Assembly (NCBI GenBank): GCA_013368375.1
Contig: JAACJP010000041.1
Coordinates: forward strand, 248,001-312,000
Source: Tricholomella constricta
Lineage: Eukaryota; Basidiomycota; Agaricomycetes; Agaricales; Lyophyllaceae
DNA length: 64,000 nt
Reading direction: 5' to 3'
The position numbers and the translations under genes are program-made. Below, piece after piece: positions 1 through 10,975 of the stretch; the first letter of the stretch is position 1, and each line of letters begins with the position of its first letter. The notes beneath the pieces were generated by a model that saw nothing but the letters and a program-made list of their open reading frames with translations, was not told where the DNA came from and searched no databases.

Positions 1-295
1 ATCCGGACTAAAACGGCCAGTATCGAGGAACTGTCACTCCCTTTCCCCTTTCCATGAGATGGAAGTGCTTGTATCCGCGTCTTGGCACTATATATACGAT
101 TAGAAGATGAACAACGAGGTCTGTGGAATCAGCGCACACGTCGAGAGGATATACAACACTATATGATGGGTTAACAGTTGAATAGGACCAATGGAGTGTG
201 TCCACTTACGCTGAGCTAAAGCAACCTCCTAGAGCCCCAGCCAAGGCTGCTCCGAACGGCGTCAGCTTCTGCACAGGTTTCGATTGAGCTGCCAT
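1..295 (-). CDS. Mitochondrial carrier family (SLC25-type) protein, 5' part, cut by window edge
   Basis: Three exons read leftward off the window. Exon 1 runs from the ATG at 295 to 210 (donor GTAAGT), exon 2 is only 21 nt (158-138), and exon 3 runs from 87 to the edge. Joined, they give an N-terminal helix with ALAGALGG followed directly by VVYPLDVAKTRIQAL. That is the first PxD-x-x-K-x-R carrier signature found at the end of odd-numbered helices in six-helix solute carriers of mitochondria and peroxisomes. The substrate cannot be told from this first repeat, although the short N terminus without a presequence resembles peroxisomal nucleotide carriers. The gene is divergent from the methyltransferase at 509, with about 210 bp between the two start codons, so they may share a promoter. 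The family call is firm; the substrate is unknown. Confidence 0.8.
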
Positions 296-508
296 GTGCT
301 GAAGTCAGATAGCAGTGGGAGTGGAGGTAACTGCAAGTAAAAAATATGGAAACTCACCGACGGCCCACGGGCATGCCTGAGGCCGGACCATCGCTGCCCA
401 TCATGTGATTATCTTTAACGTCATTGCCATTAGATTTAAGCATGTACAAATACAAAGGAACTCCGTCGGCCGCGCCCAAGGACGAACGGTGACCGTCTGT
501 GTTCCACT

Positions 509-1634
509 ATGTCTTCAAGAAACGCAAATTTCCCGGAAAATATGGACATATCTCCCTCTACCTTTGAGGATAATTCAAAACCTCACGCAAACCACCCATT
601 TGGATATGCAGCCCAACGCGACGCTATTGAAAAATACGGTATCGCTGGCAGAATATGGTAAGTTGGATCCATACACTTGTAGAATAGCCAGATCTCATGG
701 CTATATAATGTAGGGAGGCAGCATATTTGCTCAGCATATATGTCAACCCACCAACCGAAATGGAATTTGATCCACCATTTATTGCCAATCCTGCAACTTC
801 TTCGTCACAATGCCCCCTTACTATCCTTGAACTTGGCTCTGGCGCTGGGATGACTAGCTCGCGGATCGCTAAAAATCTTGACGTTCATGACATGTTGATT
901 GTTACAGATCTTCCGGAAGTACGGCCTGTCGAACGATCGCGTATCTAGTAAAACTTACTCGTCGATTCAGGTCTGCCCCTTGCTGGAACGGAACCTCAAA
1001 GCACACGCGTTATTGACTGTTCAAAGTCCCCCGGATCCTTTGATATTGGTGAGACCACTAACGTGGGGTACGGAATTTCATGGTCTGGCCATCGCGTCCG
1101 AGGTTCTTGCTCGCTCGACGGGTTCGAGAACATTGACTCATGTTGTCTGCAGCGATCTCGTAAGTCTCCCATGCCGTGAATCTATCGCTCTACTATGTAC
1201 AATATCAGATTTATTTCCCAGAGCTCCTTGCTCCTCTGCTGCGATCCCTCCTCCAGGTCACGTCCCCGCCGTTCTCTCCGCCTCCAAGCCCAATGGATCC
1301 CGGTGTCACTGTCGTGATATCGTACAAACTCCGCAGCCTATGCAAGGAAACGCCTTTTTGGGCCGTCTTCGGCTTGTGGTTTACTTTTGCACCCGTTCTC
1401 GTCAATGAAACTTCGCGTGGAAAGGGCTTCTGGCAACGCTTTGGAAGCTCTTCAGAGGACACAGCATTCATTTTCGTTGCCCACCGTCGACCGGAGTCAT
1501 ACGCTTGGAACACACCAACACAGGATTCAGACCTTCTGGCTGGTAGGGGGGCTATGGGAAACGACTCTGCAAAGGCCGACGATACTTTTGAATCATTGCT
1601 GTTCATGACTTTAGAAGAACCAGAAGCATGTTAG
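509..1634 (+). CDS. METTL21-like protein (lysine) methyltransferase
   Basis: Four exons, 509-657, 714-918, 971-1159 and 1209-1634, join into 323 codons with no stop and all GT-AG introns of 49-56 bp. The protein has a seven-beta-strand SAM-dependent methyltransferase fold. It starts with GRIWEAAYLLSIYVNPP around residues 46-62, typical of the fungal METTL21 group, followed by the SAM-binding glycine loop LELGSGAGMTSS. Acidic motif II is VTDLPEV, the post-I region has TWGTEF, and the substrate-side motif SDLIYFPELLAPLLR is followed by SYKLRSLCKETPFW. These enzymes mono-, di- or trimethylate lysines on elongation factors and chaperones in the cytosol; which target applies here cannot be read. 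The gene looks intact and functional. The reading frame starts at an ATG 214 bp from the divergent carrier gene. Confidence 0.85.
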
Positions 1635-1789
1635 ATAACCACTCGTTCTGGGAATATAAGGTGATGATCTTGATTAAGGACCATGACGCCTCATCGCTGA
1701 GTTCCGCCGTCGTAATTTAGATAGTCCCCCTGCTCTGGCCATTGGTTCCCAGGAGGAATGGTCGATCGGAGCAGAACCCCTGGTGTATG

Positions 1790-2307
1790 CTGCGTTGTGA
1801 TATCTACCTGCTCTAACAAATGTGGACAAAATGGCACGCTCAATGCGTTGCACTTCACTTTGTTCAGGATGCGGACCGGCTCGATGCTATCGGTGCCTTC
1901 AAGGATGACGTGTCACAAAGAGCTTACACTCATTCTCGCTACCAGCTATAATGCGCTGCGCGGCCTACACCAATCTGACAAACAAGTAAGCTGCTACTGC
2001 TGCCAGTGTACCTCATTTTGGTCCAATACTTATTTACCCCCCAGTGCCCTCTATGCATCCATAGGTGATCCCAAGCAGCCGAATTCCGCTATCCAGCATT
2101 TTCGTGACAAATTATTAAACATCTGGGATCGACTCAAAACTGAACATGGGAAACGCTTCGGGATTAAGAGGCATGAAGAAGCACCTGGTTCTCATATAAC
2201 AAGTATGTGATAGCAACGTGGCCCCGGTCCATTGGCTTCTGGATTTCATTGACGCCATCGAGGAGGAGTACATTTTCTCCGAGTCGGTGCCGCCCAAGGC
2301 CGATTAA
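1790..2307 (+). pseudogene. Relic of an HD-domain metal-dependent phosphohydrolase (YedJ-like)
   Basis: Fragments in different frames match the C-terminal two thirds of small HD-superfamily hydrolases. In order they are WTKWHAQCVALHFVQDADRLDAIGAF (read in two pieces, about 1830-1900), then IMRCAAYTNLTN, then SIGDPKQPNSAIQHFRDKLL, then LLDFIDAIEEEYIF before a TAA at 2305. The DADRLDA metal-site helix is intact. One good intron is visible (GTAAGC to CCCCAG, about 1985-2043). The joins before IMRC and before LLDF have no consistent splice solution, and the N-terminal HD motif region upstream of 1790 is full of stops. I read this as a decayed gene, but a gene with unrecognised introns cannot be excluded. 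Confidence 0.55.
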
Positions 2308-2484
2308 AGGCCATCGTTCATCGCTAAGGTCATCGATGCTGAACGTGTTCCAGGTTAGCCAACATATTGCCCGTAAAGCCCCCGATCGATGCGTCGATTC
2401 ACATCACCGACATTGATTAAACGAGCCTGAATAAGCTCTTGTGCGACCATATCGAAGCTATGAGCTCCTGTGCGAATAATTCTT

Positions 2485-3250
2485 TTTATTGACAGAGCTA
2501 GGCTTGAGATGGATGTCAAAGAAGCAATGAGATACAGGCTTTACCTAGGCCTGATGCTTTGGGAAGTGGACGAGCTGACACGCAGATCTGAGTGACTCTA
2601 CATCTACTCAGAATCATGGAGTCTGTCGATGTATCTAATATCTGGCGTATCCGCCAAATGAGTTGTACGGCTTGTATACAACTCACGGTGCCCAAATGAA
2701 TCAGTGCACTACGCTTTCTGGTCTTAGCCTCAAACAGCCAATCCTTGACTTAACAACCCAGGTTCAAGAAAAAGTAATCCTTGGGCTGGATTATACAAGC
2801 GATGACATCAGGGAATGGACCTAGCCTTAGATCTGACAGGGCTACCTCAGGCTACCTCCAGATTCGCTCCAGATCGATTCCATCTCGGATTGGGAGATCT
2901 TACGTCGTCAATATCAATATTGGCTGATGCGCTTATGCTTACCCACCGAATTGAAAGATCAGTCTGGCTGCCCGAGTATTAATGCGTGGCGCTTCGCTCG
3001 CTTGTCCTCAACTTCACCTATAACCCAGAGTCTCGAAGTCTGTTCACCTCCTAGCTCGAGTCAACGTCAGCTACGGTTCAAAAAGCTCGTTCTACTGCTC
3101 TCGCTCCTGAGAATCATGATGAAGCACCCACTGCCGCAGTGGTGGAGAACTGGGACTCCAGCTGTTATATTTTCATTAGGTACACCCTGCTGCGTTTGAG
3201 GAGACGGCGCTTCGAGAGCTACAGGACTTGGGCTTTTAAGTTGTGCGCTT
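2485..3250 (+). pseudogene. Unidentified coding relic
   Basis: Several short stretches read like protein in shifting frames on the + strand: EMDVKEAMRYRLYLGLMLW near 2510-2580, ELYGLYTTHGAQMNQC near 2660-2705, ISDWEILRRQYQYWLMRL near 2885-2940, and a run including LVLNFTYNPESRSLF near 3005-3055. Stops and frame changes separate them, and no intron set restores an open frame. I do not recognise the family. It could be an intron-rich functional gene that I failed to assemble. It lies tail to tail with the RFC5 gene, about 200 bp from its stop codon. Confidence 0.25.
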
Positions 3251-3461
3251 GTCTTTTAGGTAAACGAGATCTTTGGAGGGGCCGACAGCGGTGACCATGT
3301 GGCTAATCGGTTGTCGACATCATGGCCTCGAGAATTGAATGGAGCCCTCGCTGGTAACCAGTTCCATTATATGTATATCAATCAAAAGCCGACATATCCA
3401 CGTCGTAAAAGAAGTGCTATGGCGGAATAACAATAAATTAGACCGAGCCGCACAGTCAATT

Positions 3462-4996
3462 CTACGGTTGGGTTCTCACTTTATATAGGCTCATAATTTT
3501 AACAACCCATGCCTCAAGGTGATAGATCTTTTTACTCCCGATGCGCATTCGAACCTCCTGCGCAGGCCAACATGAATGAGTAAATGGAACGGCCAAGCCA
3601 CCAACAATCTTCCTTACATAAAATGCCGCCCAATGCATGATGTCTGCTTTCAGACTCTCATCTACTCGTTCCACAACCCGTTCTGCCACCGTCTATATGA
3701 ATATATAAGCTGCGAAAGAACGAACAACAACAATATAACGTACCTTAATTATAACAGTGGGGGGTATACAATGGCTCAGCAATTCGTAAAATTTCGCACG
3801 AACTTCCATCACCCTCGCTGGTGATTGTTCGCCGACGATGAGATCCGCAACTTTGTGACAGTAGGTTTCCCAATCCGCTTTCGCGATGGCCAAAGGGCCA
3901 CTGAGGTCCGGCCTACGAGGGGATGGATCTGGATGAAAGATGATCACGGGTGGCTAGTAGCAACTTACGACTGCATCTTCAGTGCTTCGAGAACTAGAAT
4001 GGCTTTGCGGAGGTTTCCACCTGAGTCATCGATGATTTTTTTGGTTGCTTCTGGCGGAAGAGTGAAGGGCGCTCTTTTGGCCACGTAGTTGAGAACAGTT
4101 TCCATCTGTGCGAATATTTTGAGAAAATTAGATGCGAGAGTGGTATCTGAAAGGAACACCGACCTCGTGATAATTGGGCGCTGCTACGCGCATCAGAAGA
4201 CATCGACTCTTTATCGGCGCAATAAGTCTACTTGTGCTGTTCGCACAAAGAATAATACGCATGTTCGACATGTACTTTTCCATCGTTCGACGAAGGGCTG
4301 CCTGGGCATCACGAGAGAGCGAGTCTGCTTCATTTATTACGACGGCTAAAGTATAAGCAAGAGGAGTTAGCTTCGGCATTTAGAAAAAAGAGGTCTGACC
4401 CTTAAATCGTTGCTTGGCGTTGAGGTCGACCTGTTGTGTTTGCGCTATTTCCTTCAAAAGTTCTTGGATCACGACACGGTCATAGTTCCCAGCTTCGCTA
4501 TTGATATCCTTGAGGTCATACGAAGATTTAAGAGCAGGCAAGTGTACCTTGGTGTGATTTCGATGTGAAAGTTGCTTTGCACGATATTGATTTCTAGTTT
4601 CCGTTTGGATGGTGACAGGAAGACCCTTTGGTCAATTTTTAACTGTTGAATTATGTCAGTGCAATTCAAGATGTATCTGTTGATGACGCACCTTCTCCAC
4701 ACCAGGCCCAAATAGCTCGCGCAGCGTACAGGCGATCCTCGACTTCTTCCCTGCACCTGATGGACCATAGAACAGCATATGTGGAAAGTCTCCTGATGCC
4801 GCCTACGAGGAATATTTGTGTAAGGCTGGCGACTTCGCGTCGGCACGGTGGCGTACCAGAGATTTTAGTCGCGTCGAAAGTCCTTGATGATAATGGAGGT
4901 TGTCAAGAGTCCTTGGTCGAAACTAAAGGTGACTAGTGTGAGAGATAGTTATCGCGTTTTGATACTGCTTCTCACTTCGTCTACCCAAAGTGCCAT
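3462..4996 (-). CDS. RFC5: Replication factor C small subunit, Rfc5 type (human RFC3 counterpart)
   Basis: An intron-rich minus-strand gene. The first exons are 4996-4976 (MALWVDE), 4922-4857, 4802-4692 and 4642-4548, with a fifth from about 4497. These splice in frame to FRPRTLDNLHYHQGLS, then the Walker A loop GPSGAGKKSR, then LKIDQRVFLSPSKRKLEI, then EAGNYDRVVIQ. The next exons give VVINEADSLSRDAQAALRRT and the SRC arginine-finger segment (KSRCLLMRV). The C-terminal collar ends in HWAAFYEVRMRIGSKKIYHLEAW. The NEAD Walker B variant instead of DEAD is characteristic of the Rfc5 subunit of the PCNA clamp loader (RFC, and the Ctf18, Elg1 and Rad24 variants). The protein acts in the nucleus at primer-template junctions. 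No break was seen, and the length is close to the family norm of about 355 residues. Confidence 0.9.
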
Positions 4997-5210
4997 TTTT
5001 AGGGATGGGCTCGAGCTTGAGCTTGAATGGTCAAGGTGGTGGAGGGGCAGAGAGTAAATCACGCCAACCGTGACACGCCAACACGTTACGTCACGTATGC
5101 CGTGACATGCCACGGTGCACCTCGCACCGGGGGAGAAGCCCAAAATAATGCAAATTTTATTTTGATTTTATTTTGATCATATTTTAAATTATGATTTACC
5201 ATCAATCCAA
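4997..5210. other. Short intergenic stretch upstream of RFC5
   Basis: AT-rich from about 5140 onward, with repeated TTTTGAT words. It presumably holds the RFC5 promoter. No gene was seen. Confidence 0.5.
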
Positions 5211-5266
5211 TGGTCGAAGCATGAATTAGTTTCTGATAAGTTCAAACAAATGGTCACCATGTGGTC
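5211..5266. repeat. 56-bp flank duplication, left copy, next to Ngaro-1
   Basis: This 56-bp sequence is repeated without a mismatch at 11161-11216. The two copies bracket Ngaro-1 precisely: this one ends at the start of repeat A1 (sharing the dinucleotide TC), and the right copy begins at the base after repeat B2. See the finding on target duplication. Confidence 0.9.
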
Positions 5267-5442
5267 GACTGCTAAGGCTACGTAAGCCTGCGCACGTTAG
5301 CCTAAGCTCAGATAAGGCTTGCGCGTGCACGTAATTTCGCTGTACTCTTATTTATCGATTATTATCATTTTGATTAATTCAGAGGTCGGTTGTGAGACAT
5401 ATCCTCTCAATCGCGTTCACCTCCTGCTCAAAATTTTATCTG
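5265..5442 (+). repeat. Ngaro-1 terminal repeat A1
   Basis: 178 bp, nearly identical to A2 (10761-10938); only two substitutions were noticed. It contains nested inverted repeats around AGGCTACGTAAGCCT that are also kept in Ngaro-2 near 11262. It probably includes the promoter and 5' leader, since the gag ATG follows 5 bp later. Confidence 0.85.
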
Positions 5443-5447
5443 GATAA

Positions 5448-6929
5448 ATGCCCACTCAGCTCCCCAATGCCGGAATCCCGGGTCCCATACCCGAGGACTT
5501 CGATTTCGATGCGCACTTGGCGCTGCCCGACGTACTGATGGTACCTGAAATCCCTCTTCAGACACGCGTCAGCCGTAACGTCGAAATCGAGAAGTATAAC
5601 AACAACAGTATTTTCAAGACGGTTACGGCCAAGGAGATACCTTGCCCTTGGCCCGAGGACCTCGATATAGGCCCACCTCTCAAACACGGCTACGCCTATA
5701 CGGATGAAGAGTTTAAAGAACTTATAGGTAGCGAAGCTCTGTGCTCTACTTTGAGTCCGCTACCAGTCGCGCTGGTCCGATATATCGAGGGTGAACGCGC
5801 TCGCCTCAAAAAGGTCGCTGAGGTGGCCAGGCAGATAGAGAAGGACAAAGAAAAGGAGACCGAAACAAAGATGCGTACCAGATTGCTCGGCAGCATGCAA
5901 CTGGTTGATCCGGTCAAGCGGGTGCCTGCGCAAAGGGATCGGATCACCATTCCAACTACGTATCTCCTCTGCATTAAGAACAAGATGTGTCCTCCACTTA
6001 CCTTCTTTACGAACGAACACACGGAGACGGTGAATTATTCACCTCAAGATGTCCATTTCAAACTCCTCCGTCCCTGGGCCGATGAGGATTCTTCAGAAAA
6101 GGTCCAACTTCTCGACATGCCTAAGATGATCGGGCTTTGGGGTTCGGACGACTCTCCATCCTGTCTCACCCCTTTCCGTTTTGTCGAGGCATCCAGAAAC
6201 CTCCTCACAGCTCTGGAGCTCCTCTGCAACCCTACTTCGTCAGCTTCGTCCACCCTGGACTCAGCTTCATCCGTCACGCCTTTATCGGACCTCTCCTATG
6301 CTACAGAGTATAAAAAACATCGGGATTTCTTCATCCAGCTCGATAACTTTGAGCTGACTTATCCCGACTGGTATCCCTTCGAAGTTAAGGCGCGTAGGGA
6401 CATCCTCAAAGGGGTTCTGTTCGACTGGGACGCTTACGCTTCGGAGGTCCTCTTGCGTGTTCGCCTCGGTGAGTTCGAACGTGAGCGTCGTTCTCATTTT
6501 ACGACTTTCAAACGCCCGTCGGAGTACGACTCCAACGCTCCCAATAAATTTCCACGTTTCCACCGTAGCGACACTTCACCTCCGTCTTCTCGCACCCGCC
6601 AGTCCTTTCGGACTGGCCCAGCCAGAGCTCCCCAGTGTCTCATCTGCGCGAAGGGCCACCCGTTCCGAGACCACCCTGCCAGCGTGTCTACATTCGAAGA
6701 CGGAAAACCTTGCTTCTCGCGCCTCCGTGACAATGCCCTTTGGACCTCCAAGGCCTACAAAGGAAATTCGCCTAGGAGGATCTGCACCCTGTTCAATCTC
6801 AACAGATTCTGTGACAACCGCCACGGCCCTGACGCGATCCATGCCTGTTCACTTTGCGGAGCTCAGCACGCGGCCTTTGAGCGTAGTTCCGCGTGTGATC
6901 GGACCTTTGATGGCTTTATTCAAGCCTGA
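5448..6929 (+). CDS. Ngaro-1 ORF1, Gag-like nucleocapsid protein
   Basis: A 493-codon open frame starting 5 bp after repeat A1. The N-terminal half has no recognisable fold. The C-terminal 130 residues carry a Cys/His-rich region (CLICAKGHPFRDH, then a spaced set ending HACSLCGAQHAAFERSSAC), probably zinc-binding and used for packaging element RNA. Ngaro-2 encodes a close relative, supporting real coding. The stop at 6927-6929 overlaps the ATG of the next frame (6910) by 20 nt, so ORF2 may be reached by re-initiation or frameshifting. Confidence 0.75.
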   Translation: MPTQLPNAGIPGPIPEDFDFDAHLALPDVLMVPEIPLQTRVSRNVEIEKYNNNSIFKTVTAKEIPCPWPEDLDIGPPLKHGYAYTDEEFKELIGSEALCSTLSPLPVALVRYIEGERARLKKVAEVARQIEKDKEKETETKMRTRLLGSMQLVDPVKRVPAQRDRITIPTTYLLCIKNKMCPPLTFFTNEHTETVNYSPQDVHFKLLRPWADEDSSEKVQLLDMPKMIGLWGSDDSPSCLTPFRFVEASRNLLTALELLCNPTSSASSTLDSASSVTPLSDLSYATEYKKHRDFFIQLDNFELTYPDWYPFEVKARRDILKGVLFDWDAYASEVLLRVRLGEFERERRSHFTTFKRPSEYDSNAPNKFPRFHRSDTSPPSSRTRQSFRTGPARAPQCLICAKGHPFRDHPASVSTFEDGKPCFSRLRDNALWTSKAYKGNSPRRICTLFNLNRFCDNRHGPDAIHACSLCGAQHAAFERSSACDRTFDGFIQA

Positions 6930-8944
6930 AACGGTCCTTTCATACAGTGATTTCAAGGACGTTATTTTCACCCGTCCTCGTCTGCCGTCCTCTAGCCCTG
7001 AAGATAACGAATTATTCGAACGTGTTTGCACTCCTTACAACGCCTCAGCTTTCGATCATTTCCTCAACAAACATAATCTCACTTCGGCCTATCCCCTACT
7101 CGTCTCAAACCTTACTCGCGGTTTTCCTCTCGGCACCCTACCTAAACTCTCCTCCTCGGTTGTCATCAAAAACCACCCCTCGGTGGACTTCCACCCTCAA
7201 GCCGTCGACGACTATCTCTCCATCGAAATCGGACTCGGACGCATGTCAGGCCCCTTCAGTTTCGGCGACGTTGAGCGTATCTTGCGAGGACCTATTTATT
7301 GCTCGCCTTTCATAGTGGCCGAGCAAGATGTAGGTCCTAATCTACCTCCAAAACTACGTGTTTGTCGTAACCTTTCGAAGGGCGATCCCCTTTCGGGCAC
7401 GCCATCAGTAAATAGTTTTATTTCGAAAGATGACTTTCCAACACGTTTCGATATGGCGTTTCGTGTCGCCGATGAGGTATGTCTATTTCATTTCCCCAAC
7501 TCTCCGAGCCTTCGCTCGTTCTCCTATCTCCAATCTCTTGCACCGTTTCGGTGCCCCCAACTCAATCTCAACCTCTTTAACTCCAAACTCTTACTCTTTC
7601 TCATCTCCACGGCGATTTCTCTTCGCCTTCTCAATGCATCTCCTCCTTTCAATGGAGCTCTTCATTACATCTCCAAACTCGATCTCACTTGTTCTTCTCT
7701 CCCAGGTTGCGCGAGCTCCTCTGGGCACGCAAGCTATGTCGTTTCATCGCACCTGTCCTGCTCTCCCTGACCACAAGCCTTTCCTTGTAGTCTCCTTTAA
7801 AGGAGCTTTCTTTATCGACCACGTGCATCCTTTCGGAGCTCGTCCTGCCAGTAGTAACTCTGGCCAAATTTCTAACGCTTCTATCGACATCTGGCACGCC
7901 GAGACTCGTCCCTCGTCTCTTTTCTTGAAATACGAAGACGATATCGAGGCGTTCCGTTATCCAGTAAGCTCGGGTCCTTACCACGATGGTCCCTACTCCT
8001 ACGCACACGATCGCGAATCCATAATGAAGCTCATTGAAAGTCTCAATATCCCCTGGCATCCCGAAAAGACCGACCCTTGCTTCTCAACAAGTTTCACCTA
8101 TATTGGTTTCTCTTGGGACTTGATAGCTCGTACGGTTTCTTTACCGGATAAGAAACACCTTAAATATCTTGGTCGCGTCTCGAACATGCTTGAGGCCCAT
8201 GAAAATCACCGCTCTTCTTTCTCTCTCCGAGACATTCAAGTCATTCATGGCACTCTCGTCCACGTCTCTTTCGTTTATCCTGAAGGCTCCTCCCGCCTTC
8301 CACCTCTGTCAAACTTTATGTCAGGTTCGATACTTGTCCTCTTTCCCTCACGTCTTCTTATATCTCGTCCAGGTTATAAAGCCAACAATTTTGTCACACA
8401 TCACCTCTCCGACTCCGTGGTCCATACGCTCCGTTGGTGGTTTGACAAGCTCAACAATCCTTCGGGTTCGCGCCACTTGTTGCCTATCACCAAAATCGCA
8501 CAAGTCGATGTTTTCGTCGATGCGTCGACCTCATGGGGGTTGGGTATCATCATCGGTGACTATTGGCACGCTCTGAAGCTGGTCGAGAATTGGAAACAAC
8601 CCAACCATGATATCTGTTGGCTTGAAGCCGTGGCTGTCGAGCTCGCGATCTCATTTCTCGCCCAATTAGGATTCTCGAACACACACGTCCTCATTCATTC
8701 TGACAATTTTGGCGCTATTGGCGCACACCACAAGCACCGTAGCCCAAACCTTCCTATCAACCTTTGTACCCGTCGAACCTACACAATCTTAATCCAACAC
8801 CTCATCGTCCCCTCCTTCGTATACGTCGAATCAGACTTAAACCCAGCCGACCCGATCTCGCGTGGAGTGTCGGGTTCCCCAAGATCTTATCTTCCGCGCG
8901 TTTTTAACCTGCCGCGCGAACTCCTCCCCTTCTTCCATGCCTGA
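6910..8944 (+). CDS. Ngaro-1 ORF2, reverse transcriptase / RNase H with two introns
   Basis: Exons 6910-7476, 7706-8324 and 8373-8944 join to 586 codons. The reverse transcriptase includes CSPFIVAEQD and LRVCRNLSKG, the motif B region HPFGARPASSN and the catalytic box KYEDD. RNase H follows with DVFVDAS, WLEAVAVE, IHSDN and NPADPISRG, so its Asp/Glu set is complete. Both introns occur at the same positions in Ngaro-2, the first 229 bp here against 471 bp there. Compared with Ngaro-2, this copy lacks the five residues DIKAF of motif A, so the catalytic Asp is gone and polymerase activity is unlikely. Its TGA overlaps the ATG of the recombinase frame. Confidence 0.8.
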
Positions 8945-10392
8945 TCACGCTCCACGTCCGGCTTCTTATGAGGCCGTCGACGTCGGTTTTGGAGTTTTCG
9001 CAATGCGGAAGCTTCCTCCACGCATTCCGATGCTCGAGAAAACTACTCCATCCCCATCTACTCTACCCTCTCCACCTACTCCACCTTTTACCAACCTCGA
9101 ATCTATGCCACATCCACCTCGAACCACCTCTATAACACTCGCCCCCGGTGTTTCCGTCATGCCATCTTCTCCGCGTCGCCTTGCGGCTGACGCTCTCCCC
9201 CATCGTTCGGCCAAACCTCCTTCTAGTGCCAACACATATCAACCTAGTCCCTACCGTCCTCTCGTCCCTGCTGATCAACGCCTCCTGCTCTGGACAGCTC
9301 CCCAATCGACCGTAGCCCAAAATGACATTAACTCTCAAATTCCTGCCGACTTTCAAGTATTTCCTTTCTCCTCATACCCCGTTCTCTCTCTCATTTCTTC
9401 CCTAGCCTCTCTTATATACTCGTTTCCTTGATTCACTCTCGGACTCCACCCGTCAATCCTATGGTGCCGGCCTCTTGCATTTTACGCAATTCTGCGACCG
9501 CCTACGTATTCCTGAAGATCAGCGCATGCCCGCCTCGGATCTTCTCATTTCTGCCTTCATTGCTGACGCCTCCGGTTCCCACTCCGGCAACTGCATACGC
9601 AACTGGCTTAACGGCCTACGGTCTTGGCATATTCTTAATCGCGCACCATGGCACGGTCAGGATCCCTGGGTCCTTCCATATCGCCAAACCGCCGATAAAT
9701 TAGGTGTTCCTTTTAAACGTCCCCCACGTAGCCCTATTACCGCTCAACATCTTCTCACCCTCCGTCAAAATCTCGATTTAAATACTCCCCATGGAGCTGC
9801 CATATGGGCCGCCGCTCTTGTTGCCTTCTGGGGTTGTCGCCGCCTCGGAGAACTCCTTCCATCTTCCACTACCTTCTCTCCGTCACTCCATGTCTCTCGC
9901 TCCTCCGACATTACCACCTCTCACGTCAACGACTCCAAAGTCATCACCTTTCACCTTCCTTCCACTAAAACGTCCCCTTCGGGCGACCAATGCATACTTA
10001 CAGCTACAAATAATGCTTTCTGTCCCGTCTCCGCTCTCCTTCGTCATCTTCGACTCAGCCACATTTCATCTCCCGCTCATCTTTTCGCCTTCTCTAATAA
10101 TTCTGACTCCTCTGCCTATACAGTACTTACCAAATCCATCTTTCTCGACACTACTTCTCGCATTTTCGCTGCCCATTCGCTCGATCCAGTCTTCGGGCAC
10201 AGCTACCGAATCGGAGGTACTATTGAGCTCCTCGCCGCCGGCGTCCCTCCTGAAGTCATCATGAAACTCGGCGGCTGGACGTCTCTCTGCTTCCTCACCT
10301 ACTGGTGCCGCCTTGATTTCCTCGTTCCGGCTGCCATCACCCGTTCCTGGGCTGCTCGACGCGAAGAATTCGCCCGTAAATACAGCCTGTAA
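8937..10392 (+). CDS. Ngaro-1 ORF3, tyrosine recombinase
   Basis: Exons 8937-9356 and 9406-10392 join to 469 codons in frame. The first exon is a Pro/Ser-rich leader ending in PADQRLLLW. After the intron come the SAM-like core-binding domain (DSTRQSYGAGLLHFTQFC) and the catalytic domain. That domain shows the first Arg in FWGCRRLGELL, the H-x-x-R pair in GHSYRIGG, then KLGGWTS and the nucleophile Tyr in LTYW. The enzyme would recombine circular element DNA into the genome. The start codon overlaps the reverse-transcriptase stop (ATG at 8937, TGA at 8942), and the same overlap is kept in Ngaro-2. The frame has no break, so this recombinase could be functional even though the reverse transcriptase is not. 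Confidence 0.8.
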
Positions 10393-10590
10393 CAACTCTC
10401 CATTAATTTTATTCTTTCTCCATTATCCAAACACATTCTCTCTACGCAAGTCGCCCCAGTCATTACACTACCCGAAAGACAAAAAACTACTCCGCCCCAG
10501 ATAACCACATACTGCAAACAACCTACTGACTCCTCTCGCATGTCTATTGGGAAGCTCGTTCATCCACGACGTAGAGCCATGCTCCAGGTG

Positions 10591-10755
10591 GGTAGTCTTT
10601 CCTTCACTCGCTGTCCTGTAAGCACTGCCTTTCGTACAGGGGATGTCTCTTCTTAGCGCGCGCGCCCATAGCATTTCAAAACGGACACCCCCTTGCCAAA
10701 CCTTTTCTCTCTCCTTCTTTCTCCTTTCTCTAAATTTTCGAGGCACGCGCAGAAG
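10591..10755 (+). repeat. Ngaro-1 internal repeat B1
   Basis: Near-identical to B2 (10976-11160), which has an extra alternating GC block near 11042-11070. Followed by CCTTAT and then A2. Confidence 0.85.
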
Positions 10756-10760
10756 CCTTA

Positions 10761-10938
10761 TCGACTGCTAAGGCTACGTAAGCCTGCACACGTTAGCCTA
10801 AGCTCAGATAAGGCTTGCGCGTGCACGTAATTTCGCTGTACTCTTATTTATCGATTATTATCATTTTGATTAATTCAGAGGTCGGTTGTGAGACATATCC
10901 TCTCAACCGCGTTCACCTCCTGCTCAAAATTTTATCTG
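10761..10938 (+). repeat. Ngaro-1 repeat A2
   Basis: Second copy of the 178-bp A repeat, placed between B1 and B2 as in other split-direct-repeat retroelements. Confidence 0.85.
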
Positions 10939-10975
10939 CCCACCATCCCACCCTATACAATTGCTTCTCACGACT

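Noticed and set aside
8945..9356. DNA methylase domain between reverse transcriptase and recombinase, as in DIRS and PAT elements
   Set aside because: The stretch is Pro/Ser-rich low complexity without methylase motifs. The element therefore fits Ngaro better.
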